Origin: G051903925 sp051903925
GTDB taxonomy: Bacteria > Pseudomonadota > Alphaproteobacteria > Zavarziniales > Zavarziniaceae
Reading direction: 5' to 3'
Assembly (NCBI RefSeq): GCF_051903925.1
Contig: NZ_CP173678.1
Span: 2,542,001 to 2,606,000, forward strand
Length of the DNA stretch: 64,000 bases
Part shown: piece by piece, positions 1 through 8,615 of the stretch
Numbering within the stretch: position 1 is the first letter of the stretch
How the letters are laid out: each line of letters opens with the position of its first letter
Notes under the pieces: model-generated
Database searches by the model: none
Seen by the model: only the letters and a program-made list of their open reading frames with translations
Told to the model about the DNA's origin: nothing
Program-made: the position numbers and the translations under genes

Positions 1-727
1 GCTCAACATCGGCATCGGTGAGGTAGTCCAGTGCGTAGCCGGCCTCCTCGGCCCAGGCGACGAAGGCGTGCTCCCACTTGTCCAGGAAGCCGGCCGGCGC
101 GTCCCAGCCCAGTCCCCCGGCCTTGGCCTCGTGCCGCAGTTCGCCGGCCTGCGCCCGCTCCATGAAGCCGCGCCGGTCGGGGTTCGCCAGGCGGTGCAGC
201 GGCGAGGCGGGCTTCAGGATGCCGGCGGAGAACGGCCGCCGGGTGGAGAGCCGGGCCGCGACCCTGTGCAGTGCGGCGTCGGCCGGCACCGGCACCGGAT
301 GGGGCCCGCCGATCCAGGCATAGGTGTTGGCCCCGCCCCAGGAATTGTAGGCGTGATACGTGTTCGTGCTGAGCACCAGCACGGCGCGCGCCCGCGGTGC
401 CGTGGCGCGCACGCAGAGCATGTGGCGCGCCCGGGTCCCGTCCGCAGCGGTCAGGACAATGTCGTAGTAACCCGACGGCCAGTCGCCGACAGCGATCTCC
501 GCCACCACGGGCCAGTCGCAGCCGACGACGTGCACCTGCTCCGGCACGGCATGGGGCGCCAGGGTGATTCCGCCTTGGCTCAGGACGATCGTGCGTTCCC
601 GCCCGACGCGCGCAACCTCCAGGCTGGCCGTGCCGCCCGTGCCCGCCGCATGCAGTGCGACGGTCTCGCCCGGCCGGGCGCTCAACCGATCCGAATAGGC
701 CCAGGCCCAGGTGGTTGGCGTGTTCAT
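1..727 (-). CDS. N,N-dimethylformamidase beta subunit-like protein (N-terminal part, runs off the window)
   Basis: This is the first 242 codons of a gene that continues beyond base 1, read without a stop from an ATG at 727 (MNTPTTWAW). From about residue 110 it resembles the C-terminal domain family of N,N-dimethylformamidase beta subunits: a hydrophobic strand, then STNTYHAYNSWGGANTY, later RRPFSAG, and an aromatic-rich stretch ending DYLTDAD. Those proteins hydrolyse small amides, and many homologues have no known substrate. The catalytic part cannot be judged because the C-terminus is missing. Upstream lies an unusual palindromic repeat, so its promoter is not obvious. The family assignment rests on motif resemblance only. 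Confidence 0.62.
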   Translation of the reverse strand, partial: MNTPTTWAWAYSDRLSARPGETVALHAAGTGGTASLEVARVGRERTIVLSQGGITLAPHAVPEQVHVVGCDWPVVAEIAVGDWPSGYYDIVLTAADGTRARHMLCVRATAPRARAVLVLSTNTYHAYNSWGGANTYAWIGGPHPVPVPADAALHRVAARLSTRRPFSAGILKPASPLHRLANPDRRGFMERAQAGELRHEAKAGGLGWDAPAGFLDKWEHAFVAWAEEAGYALDYLTDADVE

Positions 728-746
728 CCAAGCGCCGAAAGGAAGT

Positions 747-905
747 CCTCCCCCGTCGCTAAGCGATGGGGGAGGGTTGGGTGGGGGCGGTATCCCGCGG
801 GTTGGGGGTGCGGCAGCGCCTGAAAGCTTGCGTCCCGCCCCCACCCCGGCCCTCCCCCGTGCTGCGCACGGGGGACGGAGCACGGCGGCGCCTGGGGTGA
901 GGGGG
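747..905. repeat. GC-rich palindromic intergenic repeat, family A copy 1
   Basis: Two hairpin-forming ends (CCTCCCCCGTCGCT with AGCGATGGGGGAGG; CCCCCGTGC with GCACGGGGG) flank a core in which GGTGGGGGCGG is answered by CCGCCCCCACC. A related element with the same core words lies at 48122-48240. It occupies most of the gap between the amidase-like gene and polA, both on the minus strand, and may also act as the polA terminator. Confidence 0.7.
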
Positions 906-932
906 AAGGCGTGCTGTCGCGCTGATCGGCCA

Positions 933-3782
933 TCAATGCGCGTCGGCCCAGGAGCGGGCGTGGCCGGCTTCGACCACGAGGGGGACGGCCAGGTTGAGGA
1001 CGGGGGCCGCGGCGCCGCTCATCACGCGGACGGCTGTCGCCTTGGTCTGCTCCACCTCGTCCTCCGGCACTTCGAACACCAGTTCGTCGTGCACGGTCAG
1101 CAGCATGCGCGCCTTCAGCCCCGCATCGCGAAGGGCGCCCGGCATGCGGATCATGGCGCGCCGCATCAGGTCGGCGGCCGAGCCCTGGATGGGCGCGTTG
1201 ATCGCCGCCCGCTCGGCATTGGCGCGCCTGGCCGGGTTCTTCTCGGTAATGCCGAAGATGTGGCAGCGCCGGCCGAAGATCGTCTCGACATAGCCCTTGT
1301 CCCGCGCCGACCGCTTGGTCTCGTCCATGTACTGGAGGATTTCGGGGAAGCGGCGGAAATAGGCGTCGATATAGCTGCGCGCGTCGCCTTGCGGGATGCC
1401 CAGCTGGTTGGCCAGGCCAAAGGCCGAAATGCCATAGACGATGCCGAAATTGATCGCCTTGGCCTGGCGGCGGACCATCGGGTCCATCCCCTCCACCGGC
1501 ACGCCGAACACTTCGGACGCGGTCAGCGCGTGAATGTCCGTGCCCTTGGCAAAGGCCTCGGCCAGGGCCTCGACCTTGGCGATCTCGGCCAGCAGGCGCA
1601 GTTCCACCTGGCTGTAGTCGGCCGAGACCAGGACATGGCCCGGACCTGCGACGAAGGCCCGGCGGATCTTGCGCCCCTCCTCCGTGCGGATGGGGATGTT
1701 CTGCAGGTTGGGATCGTTCGACGACAGCCGCCCCGTGGTGGTCGAGGCCAGCGAGTAGCAGGTGTGGACGCGCCCCGTCTTGGGGTTGATCTGGGTCACC
1801 AGGGCGTCGGCATAGGTGCTTTTCAGCTTGGACAGCTGACGCCAGCCCAGGATGGCGCGGGGCAGCGGGTGGCCCTGCTGCTCGGCCAGCTGCTCCAGCA
1901 CGTCGGCCCCCGTGGCCCATGCGCCGGTCTTGGTCTTGGTCCCGCCGGGAAGGCCCATCTCACCGAACAGGATGTCGCCCAGCTGCTTGGGGCTGCCCAG
2001 GTTGAAGGGCCGGCCGGCCAGCTGGTGCGCCTCGGCCTCCAGCGTTGCCATGCGTTCGCCGAAGTCGGTGGACAGGCGGCTCAGCTCGGCGCGGTCGACC
2101 TCGATCCCGGTGCGCTCCATCTCCAGCAGGACCGGCAGGAGGGGGCGCTCAAGCGTCTCGTACACGCTGACCAGACGCTGCTCCAGCAGGCGCGGGCGCA
2201 GCACGTCATGCAGGCGCATGGTCACGTCTGCATCCTCGGCCGCGTAGGCCGTCGCCTTGTCGATCGGCACGCGATCGAAGGTGACCTGCTGGGCGCCGCG
2301 GCCCGTCACCTCGGCAAAGGTGATGGGGGTGTAGTCCAGGTGCAGCTTGGCCAGTTCGTCCATGCCATGGCCGTGCAGCCCGCCCTCCAGCACGTAGGAC
2401 ACCAGCATCGTGTCCTCAAGCGGCGCGACGGCAATGCCATAGCTGGCCATCACGGTGGCGTCGTACTTGCCGTTCTGCGCGATCTTGAGGACGCCCGGGT
2501 CCTCCAGCAGGACCTTGAGCCGGGCCAATGCCTCGGCAAAGGGGACCTGCTGCGGCGTCGCCTCGTCCAGCGCCAGACTGCCCTCGGCATTGGCGCGATG
2601 GGCGAGCGGCACATAGCAGGCGTGGCCCGCCTCGACGCAGAGGGAGAAGCCGACCAGTTCCGCCAGCATCGGGCTGAGGGAGGTCGTCTCCACATCGAAG
2701 GCGACCTTGCCCGCCCGCGTCGCCGCGGCGATCCAGGCGTCGAGGGCGCCGAGCTCCGTCACCGTCTCGTAGCGGGCGGCCTCGATCTTCGCCGCCGGCC
2801 GGGCGGTGCCGGCTGCGGGCGCGGCGGGCAGGGGGGCCGGGGTGGCGGCGGTCCCGCCATTGCCGACCCGCGCCAGAACCTTGGTCTTCAGGGCGCGGAA
2901 GCCATTGGCCTCCAGGAACGGCACCAACAGGTCGTGATCGGGCTGGCGCACGCCCAGGTCGGCGATCGGTTCCGGCAGCGGCGTTGCGCGGTCCAGCTCG
3001 ACCAGCCGGCGGCTCAGCCGCGCCTGTTCGGCAAAAGTGATGAGCGATTCGCGCCGCTTGGGCTGGCGGATCTCGGGCGCGCGGGTCAGCAGCTCTTCCA
3101 GGCTGCCATAGGTATTGATCAACTCGGCCGCGGTCTTGATCCCGATGCCGGGGACGCCGGGAACGTTGTCCACCGAATCGCCCGCCAGGGCCTGCACGTC
3201 GACCACCTTGTCCGGGGTCACCCCGAATTTCTCAAGCGCCCCCTCGGGGCCGCAGCGGCGGTTCTTGACGGGGTCGAGCATCTCGATCCGGTCGTCCAGC
3301 AGCTGCATCAGGTCCTTGTCGGACGAGACGATGGTGACGGCCATGCCCTGCCCCGCCGCCTGGGTCGCGTAGGACGCGATCAGGTCGTCCGCCTCGTATC
3401 CCGGCAGTTCGATGCACGGCACGTTGAAGGCGCGCACGGCGTCGCGGATCAGCGGGAACTGCGGGATCAGGTCTTCCGGCGGCTCCGGCCGGTTGGCCTT
3501 GTACCGGTCATAGAGCGCATTGCGGAACGTCGTCTTGCCCGCGTCGAAGATGACGGCGACGTGGCTGGGCCGGTCCCCGTTCGAGCGTTCCTCCAGCAGC
3601 CGGTCCAGCATCATCGAGAAGCCGAGCACGGCATTGACGGGCGTGCCGTCGGCCCGCGTCAGCGGCGGCAGCGCGTGATAGGCGCGGAAGATGTAGCCCG
3701 ACCCGTCGACCAGATAGAGATGGCGCGGTGCCTGGTCCTCAGGGGCCGCTCCTTCGCCGTCGACCACGCTTGCCTCGCTCAC
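933..3782 (-). CDS. polA: DNA polymerase I
   Basis: A 949-residue family A DNA polymerase that fills gaps and removes RNA primers during replication and excision repair. All three domains are visible: an N-terminal 5'-3' exonuclease (YLVDGSGYIFRAYHA near the start), a 3'-5' proofreading domain with intact DxE (FDVETTS, about residue 362), NGKYD and YAAEDAD, and a polymerase domain with motif A DYSQVELR (about 721), motif B RRQAKAINFG (about 771) and motif C VHDEL (about 896). I chose the GTG at 3782, which lies 5 bases after the stop of the zinc-finger gene. The longer reading frame to 3851 would overlap that gene. Length fits the family (E. coli 928). Confidence 0.95.
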   Translation of the reverse strand: MSEASVVDGEGAAPEDQAPRHLYLVDGSGYIFRAYHALPPLTRADGTPVNAVLGFSMMLDRLLEERSNGDRPSHVAVIFDAGKTTFRNALYDRYKANRPEPPEDLIPQFPLIRDAVRAFNVPCIELPGYEADDLIASYATQAAGQGMAVTIVSSDKDLMQLLDDRIEMLDPVKNRRCGPEGALEKFGVTPDKVVDVQALAGDSVDNVPGVPGIGIKTAAELINTYGSLEELLTRAPEIRQPKRRESLITFAEQARLSRRLVELDRATPLPEPIADLGVRQPDHDLLVPFLEANGFRALKTKVLARVGNGGTAATPAPLPAAPAAGTARPAAKIEAARYETVTELGALDAWIAAATRAGKVAFDVETTSLSPMLAELVGFSLCVEAGHACYVPLAHRANAEGSLALDEATPQQVPFAEALARLKVLLEDPGVLKIAQNGKYDATVMASYGIAVAPLEDTMLVSYVLEGGLHGHGMDELAKLHLDYTPITFAEVTGRGAQQVTFDRVPIDKATAYAAEDADVTMRLHDVLRPRLLEQRLVSVYETLERPLLPVLLEMERTGIEVDRAELSRLSTDFGERMATLEAEAHQLAGRPFNLGSPKQLGDILFGEMGLPGGTKTKTGAWATGADVLEQLAEQQGHPLPRAILGWRQLSKLKSTYADALVTQINPKTGRVHTCYSLASTTTGRLSSNDPNLQNIPIRTEEGRKIRRAFVAGPGHVLVSADYSQVELRLLAEIAKVEALAEAFAKGTDIHALTASEVFGVPVEGMDPMVRRQAKAINFGIVYGISAFGLANQLGIPQGDARSYIDAYFRRFPEILQYMDETKRSARDKGYVETIFGRRCHIFGITEKNPARRANAERAAINAPIQGSAADLMRRAMIRMPGALRDAGLKARMLLTVHDELVFEVPEDEVEQTKATAVRVMSGAAAPVLNLAVPLVVEAGHARSWADAH

Positions 3783-3787
3783 CGGCG

Positions 3788-4018
3788 TCAGTGCCCGCCG
3801 TGCGGCTTGGCACCCGGCTTCAGCACGAACTGGCGGTCGCAATAGCCGCATTCGACACGGCCATGTTCCAGCTTCAGATAGACCCGCGGATGGCCCAGCG
3901 CGCCGCCGCCGCCGTCGCAGGAGACGATCAGGTCCTCAACCTCGATCACCTCGGGCGGCTGGGGCGCGTCCGCCCGGGCGAGATCGGACTGCGGATTGTG
4001 CGGCGACGACATGGGCAT
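3788..4018 (-). CDS. Zinc-finger (zf-CHCC type) protein
   Basis: A 76-residue protein with one compact zinc-binding motif: C34, H43, C57 and C60 in VSCDGGGG..GHPRVYL..ECGYCDRQF. This matches the CHCC zinc-finger family, related to the NDUFS6 subunit of complex I, which is common as a small stand-alone protein in Alphaproteobacteria. The start is the ATG at 4018, with AGGA just upstream; the ATG at 4012 is an alternative. It is the first gene of a two-gene unit with polA (5-base gap). Its cellular role is unknown. Confidence 0.8.
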   Translation of the reverse strand: MPMSSPHNPQSDLARADAPQPPEVIEVEDLIVSCDGGGGALGHPRVYLKLEHGRVECGYCDRQFVLKPGAKPHGGH

Positions 4019-4234
4019 GGGTCCTGGCTGGGCGCGGGGCTTGCGCGCATGAATTCGGGCGACGGTCATCCTGCCATGGGGTGCCGCGTCAGGCGACCGC
4101 CGTTGCGCGGCGGATATTAGCGATCGGCCCTTCAGGTTCAATCGGCCGCGCCATGCGGGACCGCATGGGCATGCTGGCGGCATGACGCTCCGTCACCCAT
4201 ATGGTATTATGTCCGAAATCTGACGGTGAGGCAT

Positions 4235-4816
4235 ATGCGGTACGCCAAAGGCCACAAGGAACAGACACGCGCGCGGATCGTGGGGGAAGCCGCCCGCCAG
4301 CTGCGGCAGCGGGGCCTGTCCGGCGTGGCGCTGGCCGAGCTGATGCGCGCCCAGGGGCTGACCCATGGCGGCTTCTATGCCCATTTCCCGTCCCGCGATG
4401 CGCTGGTCGCGGAAGCGGTGGGCGAGGCGATGGCCGGCTCGCGCGGGACCTTGCGTGAGCGTTTGAGCGCTGCGGAGGGGGACCGCCTGGCCGCGTTCCT
4501 GAAGTCCTATGTCTCGCGCGCGCATCGCGACACGCCGGAGGCGGGCTGCGCCATCGCCGCCCTGGCCGGCGAGGTGGCGCGCGGCCCGGACGAGCTGAAG
4601 GCGCGGCTGGGGGACGGGGTCGTCAACCTGATCGCGCTGCTGGAGGGCGAGGGCGCCAGTGCCGAGGAGCGGGCCCGGGTCATTGCCGGCCTGTCCGCCG
4701 CGGTGGGCGCCCTGGTCCTGTCGCGGGTGACGGACCCCGCCCTGTCGGACGAGATCCTGCGCACCGTGCGCGACCAGGCGGCGCGTCCCGCCGCGCCGGT
4801 TCCGGCCGAGGGCTGA
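4235..4816 (+). CDS. TetR family transcriptional regulator
   Basis: A 193-residue one-domain repressor. The N-terminal helix-turn-helix is clear (TRARIVGEAARQL through GLTHGGFYAHFPSRDALV), followed by a helical ligand-binding domain. ATG 4235 is chosen because relatives begin MRYxKxHK; a GTG at 4226 in frame is possible. The GGTGAGG just before it serves as ribosome binding site. No target gene is adjacent in the same direction. The AT-richer stretch at 4197-4216 just upstream is a likely self-operator and promoter. Confidence 0.88.
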   Translation: MRYAKGHKEQTRARIVGEAARQLRQRGLSGVALAELMRAQGLTHGGFYAHFPSRDALVAEAVGEAMAGSRGTLRERLSAAEGDRLAAFLKSYVSRAHRDTPEAGCAIAALAGEVARGPDELKARLGDGVVNLIALLEGEGASAEERARVIAGLSAAVGALVLSRVTDPALSDEILRTVRDQAARPAAPVPAEG

Positions 4817-4821
4817 ACGCT

Positions 4822-5508
4822 TCAGCGGCGCGAGGCGGTGGCGGCCCAGTGCGCGACCGCCGACGGCACCGGCTGGGCTGATGGCGCCAGGGGATCGGGG
4901 ACGACCGGCCCCGGCGCGATGGCCAGGGGCAGGACACCGGCCCAGATCGGCAGGGCCATGTCCTCGTCATCGTCGATCGGACCGCCTTCCCGCACCTTGG
5001 CCGAGGCTTCGAGAAGGGGGAGGGAGAGCACCGTGGTGATCTTCAGCTCCTTCTCCGTCGTGGGGCGCAGGCTTGCCCAGCGCCCAGGCACCAGGCGATC
5101 GGTGAAGGCGGCCAGCGCCGCTTCCTTCGCCGCGGCATCCTCAACCAACTTGGCCCGGCCAAAGGCTGCGACCGAGCGGTAGTTCATCGAGTGATGAAAG
5201 CCTGAGCGGGCCAGGACAAGGCCGTCGAGCAGCGTCACGGTCAGGCACAGCTCGACCCCTTGCGCCAGGGTCTGGAGCATGCGGCTGATGACGGAGCCAT
5301 GAATCATCACCGTGTCGCCGATCCGGGCATAGGCCGTTGGGATGACGAAGGGCTGGCCGCCCACGCTGAACCCGACATGCGCGACCAGCCCCTCGTCCAG
5401 GATGGCGTTGATGCGGGCAAGGTCGTGGCTGCCGCGCTTGGGCAGGCGCCGCACCCGGCTGCGCTCGGTCGGCGGGAGATGGGACGGGGCGGCTTCGGCA
5501 ATCGACAT
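4822..5508 (-). CDS. Pyridoxamine 5'-phosphate oxidase family (flavin-binding split-barrel) protein
   Basis: A 228-residue protein of the FMN-binding split-barrel superfamily, in the branch with NimA-like proteins rather than true PdxH. Visible features are the opening SHDLARINAILDEG, the barrel strand HVGFSVGGQPFVIPTAYAR, IHGSVISRML, and the YRSVAAFGRAKLVED segment. It probably binds FMN or a related cofactor and reduces or binds small molecules. The start MSIAEA at 5508 is preferred over an upstream start at 5598 because the extra residues are not family-like. It is transcribed divergently from a MocR-type regulator only 91 bases away, a common pairing. Confidence 0.82.
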   Translation of the reverse strand: MSIAEAAPSHLPPTERSRVRRLPKRGSHDLARINAILDEGLVAHVGFSVGGQPFVIPTAYARIGDTVMIHGSVISRMLQTLAQGVELCLTVTLLDGLVLARSGFHHSMNYRSVAAFGRAKLVEDAAAKEAALAAFTDRLVPGRWASLRPTTEKELKITTVLSLPLLEASAKVREGGPIDDDEDMALPIWAGVLPLAIAPGPVVPDPLAPSAQPVPSAVAHWAATASRR

Positions 5509-5528
5509 GGGCTCACATGACGGGCATT

Positions 5529-5551
5529 GCGTGCCGCGATCCTGGCGTGCC
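5529..5551. promoter_or_regulatory. Candidate MocR operator: direct repeat GCGTGCC
   Basis: GCGTGCC occurs at 5529-5535 and again at 5545-5551, a 16-base period, in the 91-base gap between the divergent flavin-oxidase and MocR genes. MocR/PdxR regulators typically bind direct repeats in such shared promoters. No footprint evidence is available. Confidence 0.35.
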
Positions 5552-5599
5552 TGATGGCCCCATCGTGAGAGCCAAGAGCGCAGATGCGACGGGGCCAAG

Positions 5600-7069
5600 A
5601 TGGACGAGGCAGCGGTCGAACTGGACCTTCTGGTGCTGGACAGGGATGGCGGGCGATCGCTGAACCTGCAGATCTATGACGGTCTGCGCCGGGCGATCCT
5701 GGACGGCCACCTGCGCAGCCGCGCGCGCCTGCCGCCCAGCCGCGCCCTGGCACGGCACCTGGGTGTGGGGCGCAACACGGTGATGGCCGCCTATGCGCAG
5801 CTTGCGGACGAGGGCTATGTCACCGGCGCCGCTGGGGGCGGTACGCGGGTGGCGCCGATGGCCGCCCGGCCGCTGCCGCGGGACGGGACCGGCGGTGCCG
5901 CGGGGGCGGCGGCCCTGTCCCGCCGCGGCGCCACCATCGCGGGCGAGGCCCGCCCCCTGCGCCCGCAGATGGCGTTCGCCCCCGGCGTGCCGGCGCTGGA
6001 CCGTTTTCCCAGGGCGCTGTGGTCGCGGCTGGCGGCCCGGGGCCTGGCGGACCTTGCGCCCTCGGACCTTGCCTATAGCCAGTTCGGCGGCCTGCCCGCG
6101 CTGCGCCGGGCGATCGTGGAGCACCTGGGTGCGGCGCGCGGCGTGGTGGCGGACCCGGAGCAGGTGATCGTGACCACGGGCACGCAGGCGACGCTGTCGC
6201 TGCTGGCCACGCTGCTGGCCGATCCCGGCGACACGGTGTGGCTGGAGGAGCCCGGCTATCGCGGCGCGCGCGTGGCCTTCCTGGGTGCTGGCCTGGCGCT
6301 TGCGCCGGTCGCGGTCGACGGCCAGGGCCTGGACGCGGCGGCGGGCCTGCGCACGGGCACGCGGCCACGCCTGATCTACCTGACGCCGTCGCATCAGTAC
6401 CCGCTGGGCATGACGATGAGCCTGGAGCGGCGGCTGGAGGTCCTGGCCGCGGCCGAGCGGCTGGGCGCGTGGATCGTGGAGGACGACTTCGACAGCGAGT
6501 TCCGCCATGCCGGCCGGCCACTGTCCGCCCTGCAGGGGTTGGACGCGCATGGTCGCACGCTCTACCTCGGCACCTTTGCCAAGACGCTGGCGCCGGGGCT
6601 GCGCGCCGCCTATTGCGTGGTGCCGCCCGGCCTGGTCGATGCCTTTCGCGTGGCCAGCGGCCACCTGGGCCATGTCGTCGCCATGCCGGTCCAGGCGACC
6701 CTGGCGCTGTTCCTGGGCGAGGGCCACTACGCCCTGCACATCCGCCGCATGCGCGCGCTCTATGCCGAGCGGGCGGAGGCGCTGCGGGCCACGATCGGCG
6801 CGACGCTGGGCGGACGGCTGGACCTGCTGCCCAGCGCCATCGGCATGCAGGTGGCGGGCCGCCTGTCCCCAGCCGATAGCGACGACCGGGCAGTGGAACG
6901 CGCGGCGGCGGCGGCCGGGCTGGTCGTGCCCGCCCTGTCGCGGACCTGGACGGGGCCGGCCGGTTGGCCCGGCGTGCAACTGGGCTTCGGCGCGGTCGAG
7001 GTGGAGGCGATGCCCCAGGCGGTGGGCCGGCTTGCCCGCATCCTGGAAGGGGATCTCCGCGCCCGGTGA
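5600..7069 (+). CDS. MocR/PdxR-type GntR-aminotransferase fusion regulator
   Basis: A 489-residue regulator made of an N-terminal winged helix (LNLQIYDGLRRAILDG, RLPPSRALARHLGVGRNTV) joined to a full fold-type I aminotransferase domain. The PLP site is intact, with the Schiff-base lysine near residue 328 in GTFAKTLAPG and the upstream DDFDSEFRH motif. Such proteins sense PLP or an amino-acid aldimine and regulate vitamin B6 or amine metabolism. Here the divergent flavin-oxidase gene is the obvious target. The start ATG at 5600 places the DNA-binding domain at the expected distance. Confidence 0.92.
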   Translation: MDEAAVELDLLVLDRDGGRSLNLQIYDGLRRAILDGHLRSRARLPPSRALARHLGVGRNTVMAAYAQLADEGYVTGAAGGGTRVAPMAARPLPRDGTGGAAGAAALSRRGATIAGEARPLRPQMAFAPGVPALDRFPRALWSRLAARGLADLAPSDLAYSQFGGLPALRRAIVEHLGAARGVVADPEQVIVTTGTQATLSLLATLLADPGDTVWLEEPGYRGARVAFLGAGLALAPVAVDGQGLDAAAGLRTGTRPRLIYLTPSHQYPLGMTMSLERRLEVLAAAERLGAWIVEDDFDSEFRHAGRPLSALQGLDAHGRTLYLGTFAKTLAPGLRAAYCVVPPGLVDAFRVASGHLGHVVAMPVQATLALFLGEGHYALHIRRMRALYAERAEALRATIGATLGGRLDLLPSAIGMQVAGRLSPADSDDRAVERAAAAAGLVVPALSRTWTGPAGWPGVQLGFGAVEVEAMPQAVGRLARILEGDLRAR

Positions 7070-7207
7070 CCGGCGTCACGCGCGCCCGCGTCGCCTTATG
7101 GACAATCGGCCGTCGCCCCCTAGACTGGCGCCACGATTGGCCGGACCTGCGGGTTGGACGCCTGGCGGGGTGGACCGGGCCGACGCAGCCGGCGGGGGGA
7201 CATTGCA

Positions 7208-8152
7208 ATGGATGCGTTGGGGACGTTCGTACTGATCCTGGTCGCCGTCGTCGTCGGCCTGATCTTCCTGGGCGTGAAGTCGGTGCCCCAGGGCTGGGCC
7301 TATACGGTCGAGCGCTTCGGCCGGTACACCCACACGATGAAGCCCGGGCTGAACTTCATCATGCCGATCATCGATTCGATCGGGCACAAGCTGTCGACAC
7401 AGGAGACGGTGATGGACGTGCCGTCGCAGAAGGTCATCACGCTCGACAACGCGATCGTGACCTGCGACGCCGTCGCCTTCTATCAGATCGTGAACCCGGC
7501 CCAGGCAGCGTATGAAGTGAACGACCTGGGCAATGCGATGATCAACCTGGTCATCACCAACATCCGCTCGGTCCTGGGATCCATGGCCCTGGACGAGGTG
7601 CTGAGCCGCCGGGCCGAGATCAACGACAAGCTGCTGGCCATCATCGACCAGGCGACCTCCCCCTGGGGCGTCAAGGTCACCCGTGTCGAGCTCAAGGACA
7701 TCGCCCCGCCAGAGGACATGGTCATCTCCATGGGCCGGCAGATGAAGGCCGAGCGCGAGCGCCGGGCCGTCATCCTGGAGGCGGAGGGCCACAGGGAAGC
7801 CGCGATCAAGAAGGCCGAGGGCGAGAAGCAGGCCGCCATCCTGGAGGCCGAGGGCCGCAAGGAGGCCGCCTTCCGCGATGCCGAGGCCCGTGAACGGCTG
7901 GGCGTCGCCGAAGCCCGTGCGACGGCGGCGGTGTCCGAGGCGATCGCCAATGGCGGGCTGTCTGCGGTCAACTACTTCCTGGGGCAGAAGTACGTGGAGG
8001 CGCTGAAGGACATCGGTACCGCGCCCAACAACAAGATCACCTTCATGCCGCTCGATTCCTCCGGCGTCATGGGCGCCGTCGCCGGCATCGCCGAACTGAC
8101 GAAGCAGGCCACCGCCGGCGGCGACGGGCCCTGGCAGCGGCCCAAGGCCTGA
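7208..8152 (+). CDS. qmcA: SPFH/Band 7 (stomatin/QmcA) membrane protein
   Basis: A 314-residue membrane-microdomain scaffold. One N-terminal membrane segment (about residues 4-22) is followed by the SPFH domain (VPQGWAYTVERFGRY, LDNAIVTCDAVAFYQI) and then a charged coiled coil with repeated EAEGxxEAA units (about 190-240). It is anchored in the inner membrane with its bulk exposed. I chose ATG 7208 because a run of G followed by ACATTGCA gives a good ribosome binding site; the frame extends to 7154 but without membrane-protein character. An nfeD gene follows after 10 bases, the usual operon for this family. Confidence 0.93.
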   Translation: MDALGTFVLILVAVVVGLIFLGVKSVPQGWAYTVERFGRYTHTMKPGLNFIMPIIDSIGHKLSTQETVMDVPSQKVITLDNAIVTCDAVAFYQIVNPAQAAYEVNDLGNAMINLVITNIRSVLGSMALDEVLSRRAEINDKLLAIIDQATSPWGVKVTRVELKDIAPPEDMVISMGRQMKAERERRAVILEAEGHREAAIKKAEGEKQAAILEAEGRKEAAFRDAEARERLGVAEARATAAVSEAIANGGLSAVNYFLGQKYVEALKDIGTAPNNKITFMPLDSSGVMGAVAGIAELTKQATAGGDGPWQRPKA

Positions 8153-8162
8153 GGCCACGGCC

Positions 8163-8606
8163 ATGTTCGAGACGATCAGCTATTGGCACTGGTGGTCGCT
8201 GGCGCTGGTCCTGGTGGCGCTGGAGGCGTTCCTGCCCGGCGTCGCCTTTGCCTGGCTGGCGGTGGGCGCCGTCGTGGTCGGCGGCCTGGTCGCCGTGCTG
8301 CCCGATACGCCGCTTTATGTGCAGGGCATCGTCTTTGCCGTGGTCGCCGGCCTGGTGATCCTGGTCGCGCGGCGCTTCGTGAAGTCGCGCTTCGGCAACG
8401 AACGCGCGGCCGACGGCCTGAACGAGCGCGGCGCCAGCCTGAAGGGGCAGACCGCCGTCCTGATCGAGCCCATCGTCAACGGCACGGGCCGGGCCCGCGT
8501 CGGCGACAGCAGCTGGACCGTCGTCGGCCCGGACCAGCCGGCCGGTGCGCGCGTCCGCATCGTCGACCTCAACGGCAACCAGCTGGTGGTGACGCCGGAG
8601 GGCTGA
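8163..8606 (+). CDS. NfeD family membrane protein
   Basis: A 147-residue short-form NfeD protein, the partner of the preceding SPFH protein. The N-terminal half has hydrophobic membrane segments (FWWSLALVLVALE-like, WLAVGAVVVGGLVAVL, VQGIVFAVVAGLVILVA), and the C-terminal part from about residue 85 is the OB-fold NfeD domain (GQTAVLIEP, GRARVGDSSWTVVG, GARVRIVDLNGNQLVV). It lacks the serine-protease domain of long NfeD proteins. It starts 10 bases after qmcA and ends 9 bases before the convergent DUF1194 gene. Confidence 0.9.
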   Translation: MFETISYWHWWSLALVLVALEAFLPGVAFAWLAVGAVVVGGLVAVLPDTPLYVQGIVFAVVAGLVILVARRFVKSRFGNERAADGLNERGASLKGQTAVLIEPIVNGTGRARVGDSSWTVVGPDQPAGARVRIVDLNGNQLVVTPEG

Positions 8607-8615
8607 ACCCGCCCG

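Noticed and set aside
711..3845. Very long plus-strand frame opposite polA (over 1000 codons)
   Set aside because: It is the antisense of polA. Its composition is that of codon-shadow translation, and the polA motifs are complete on the other strand.
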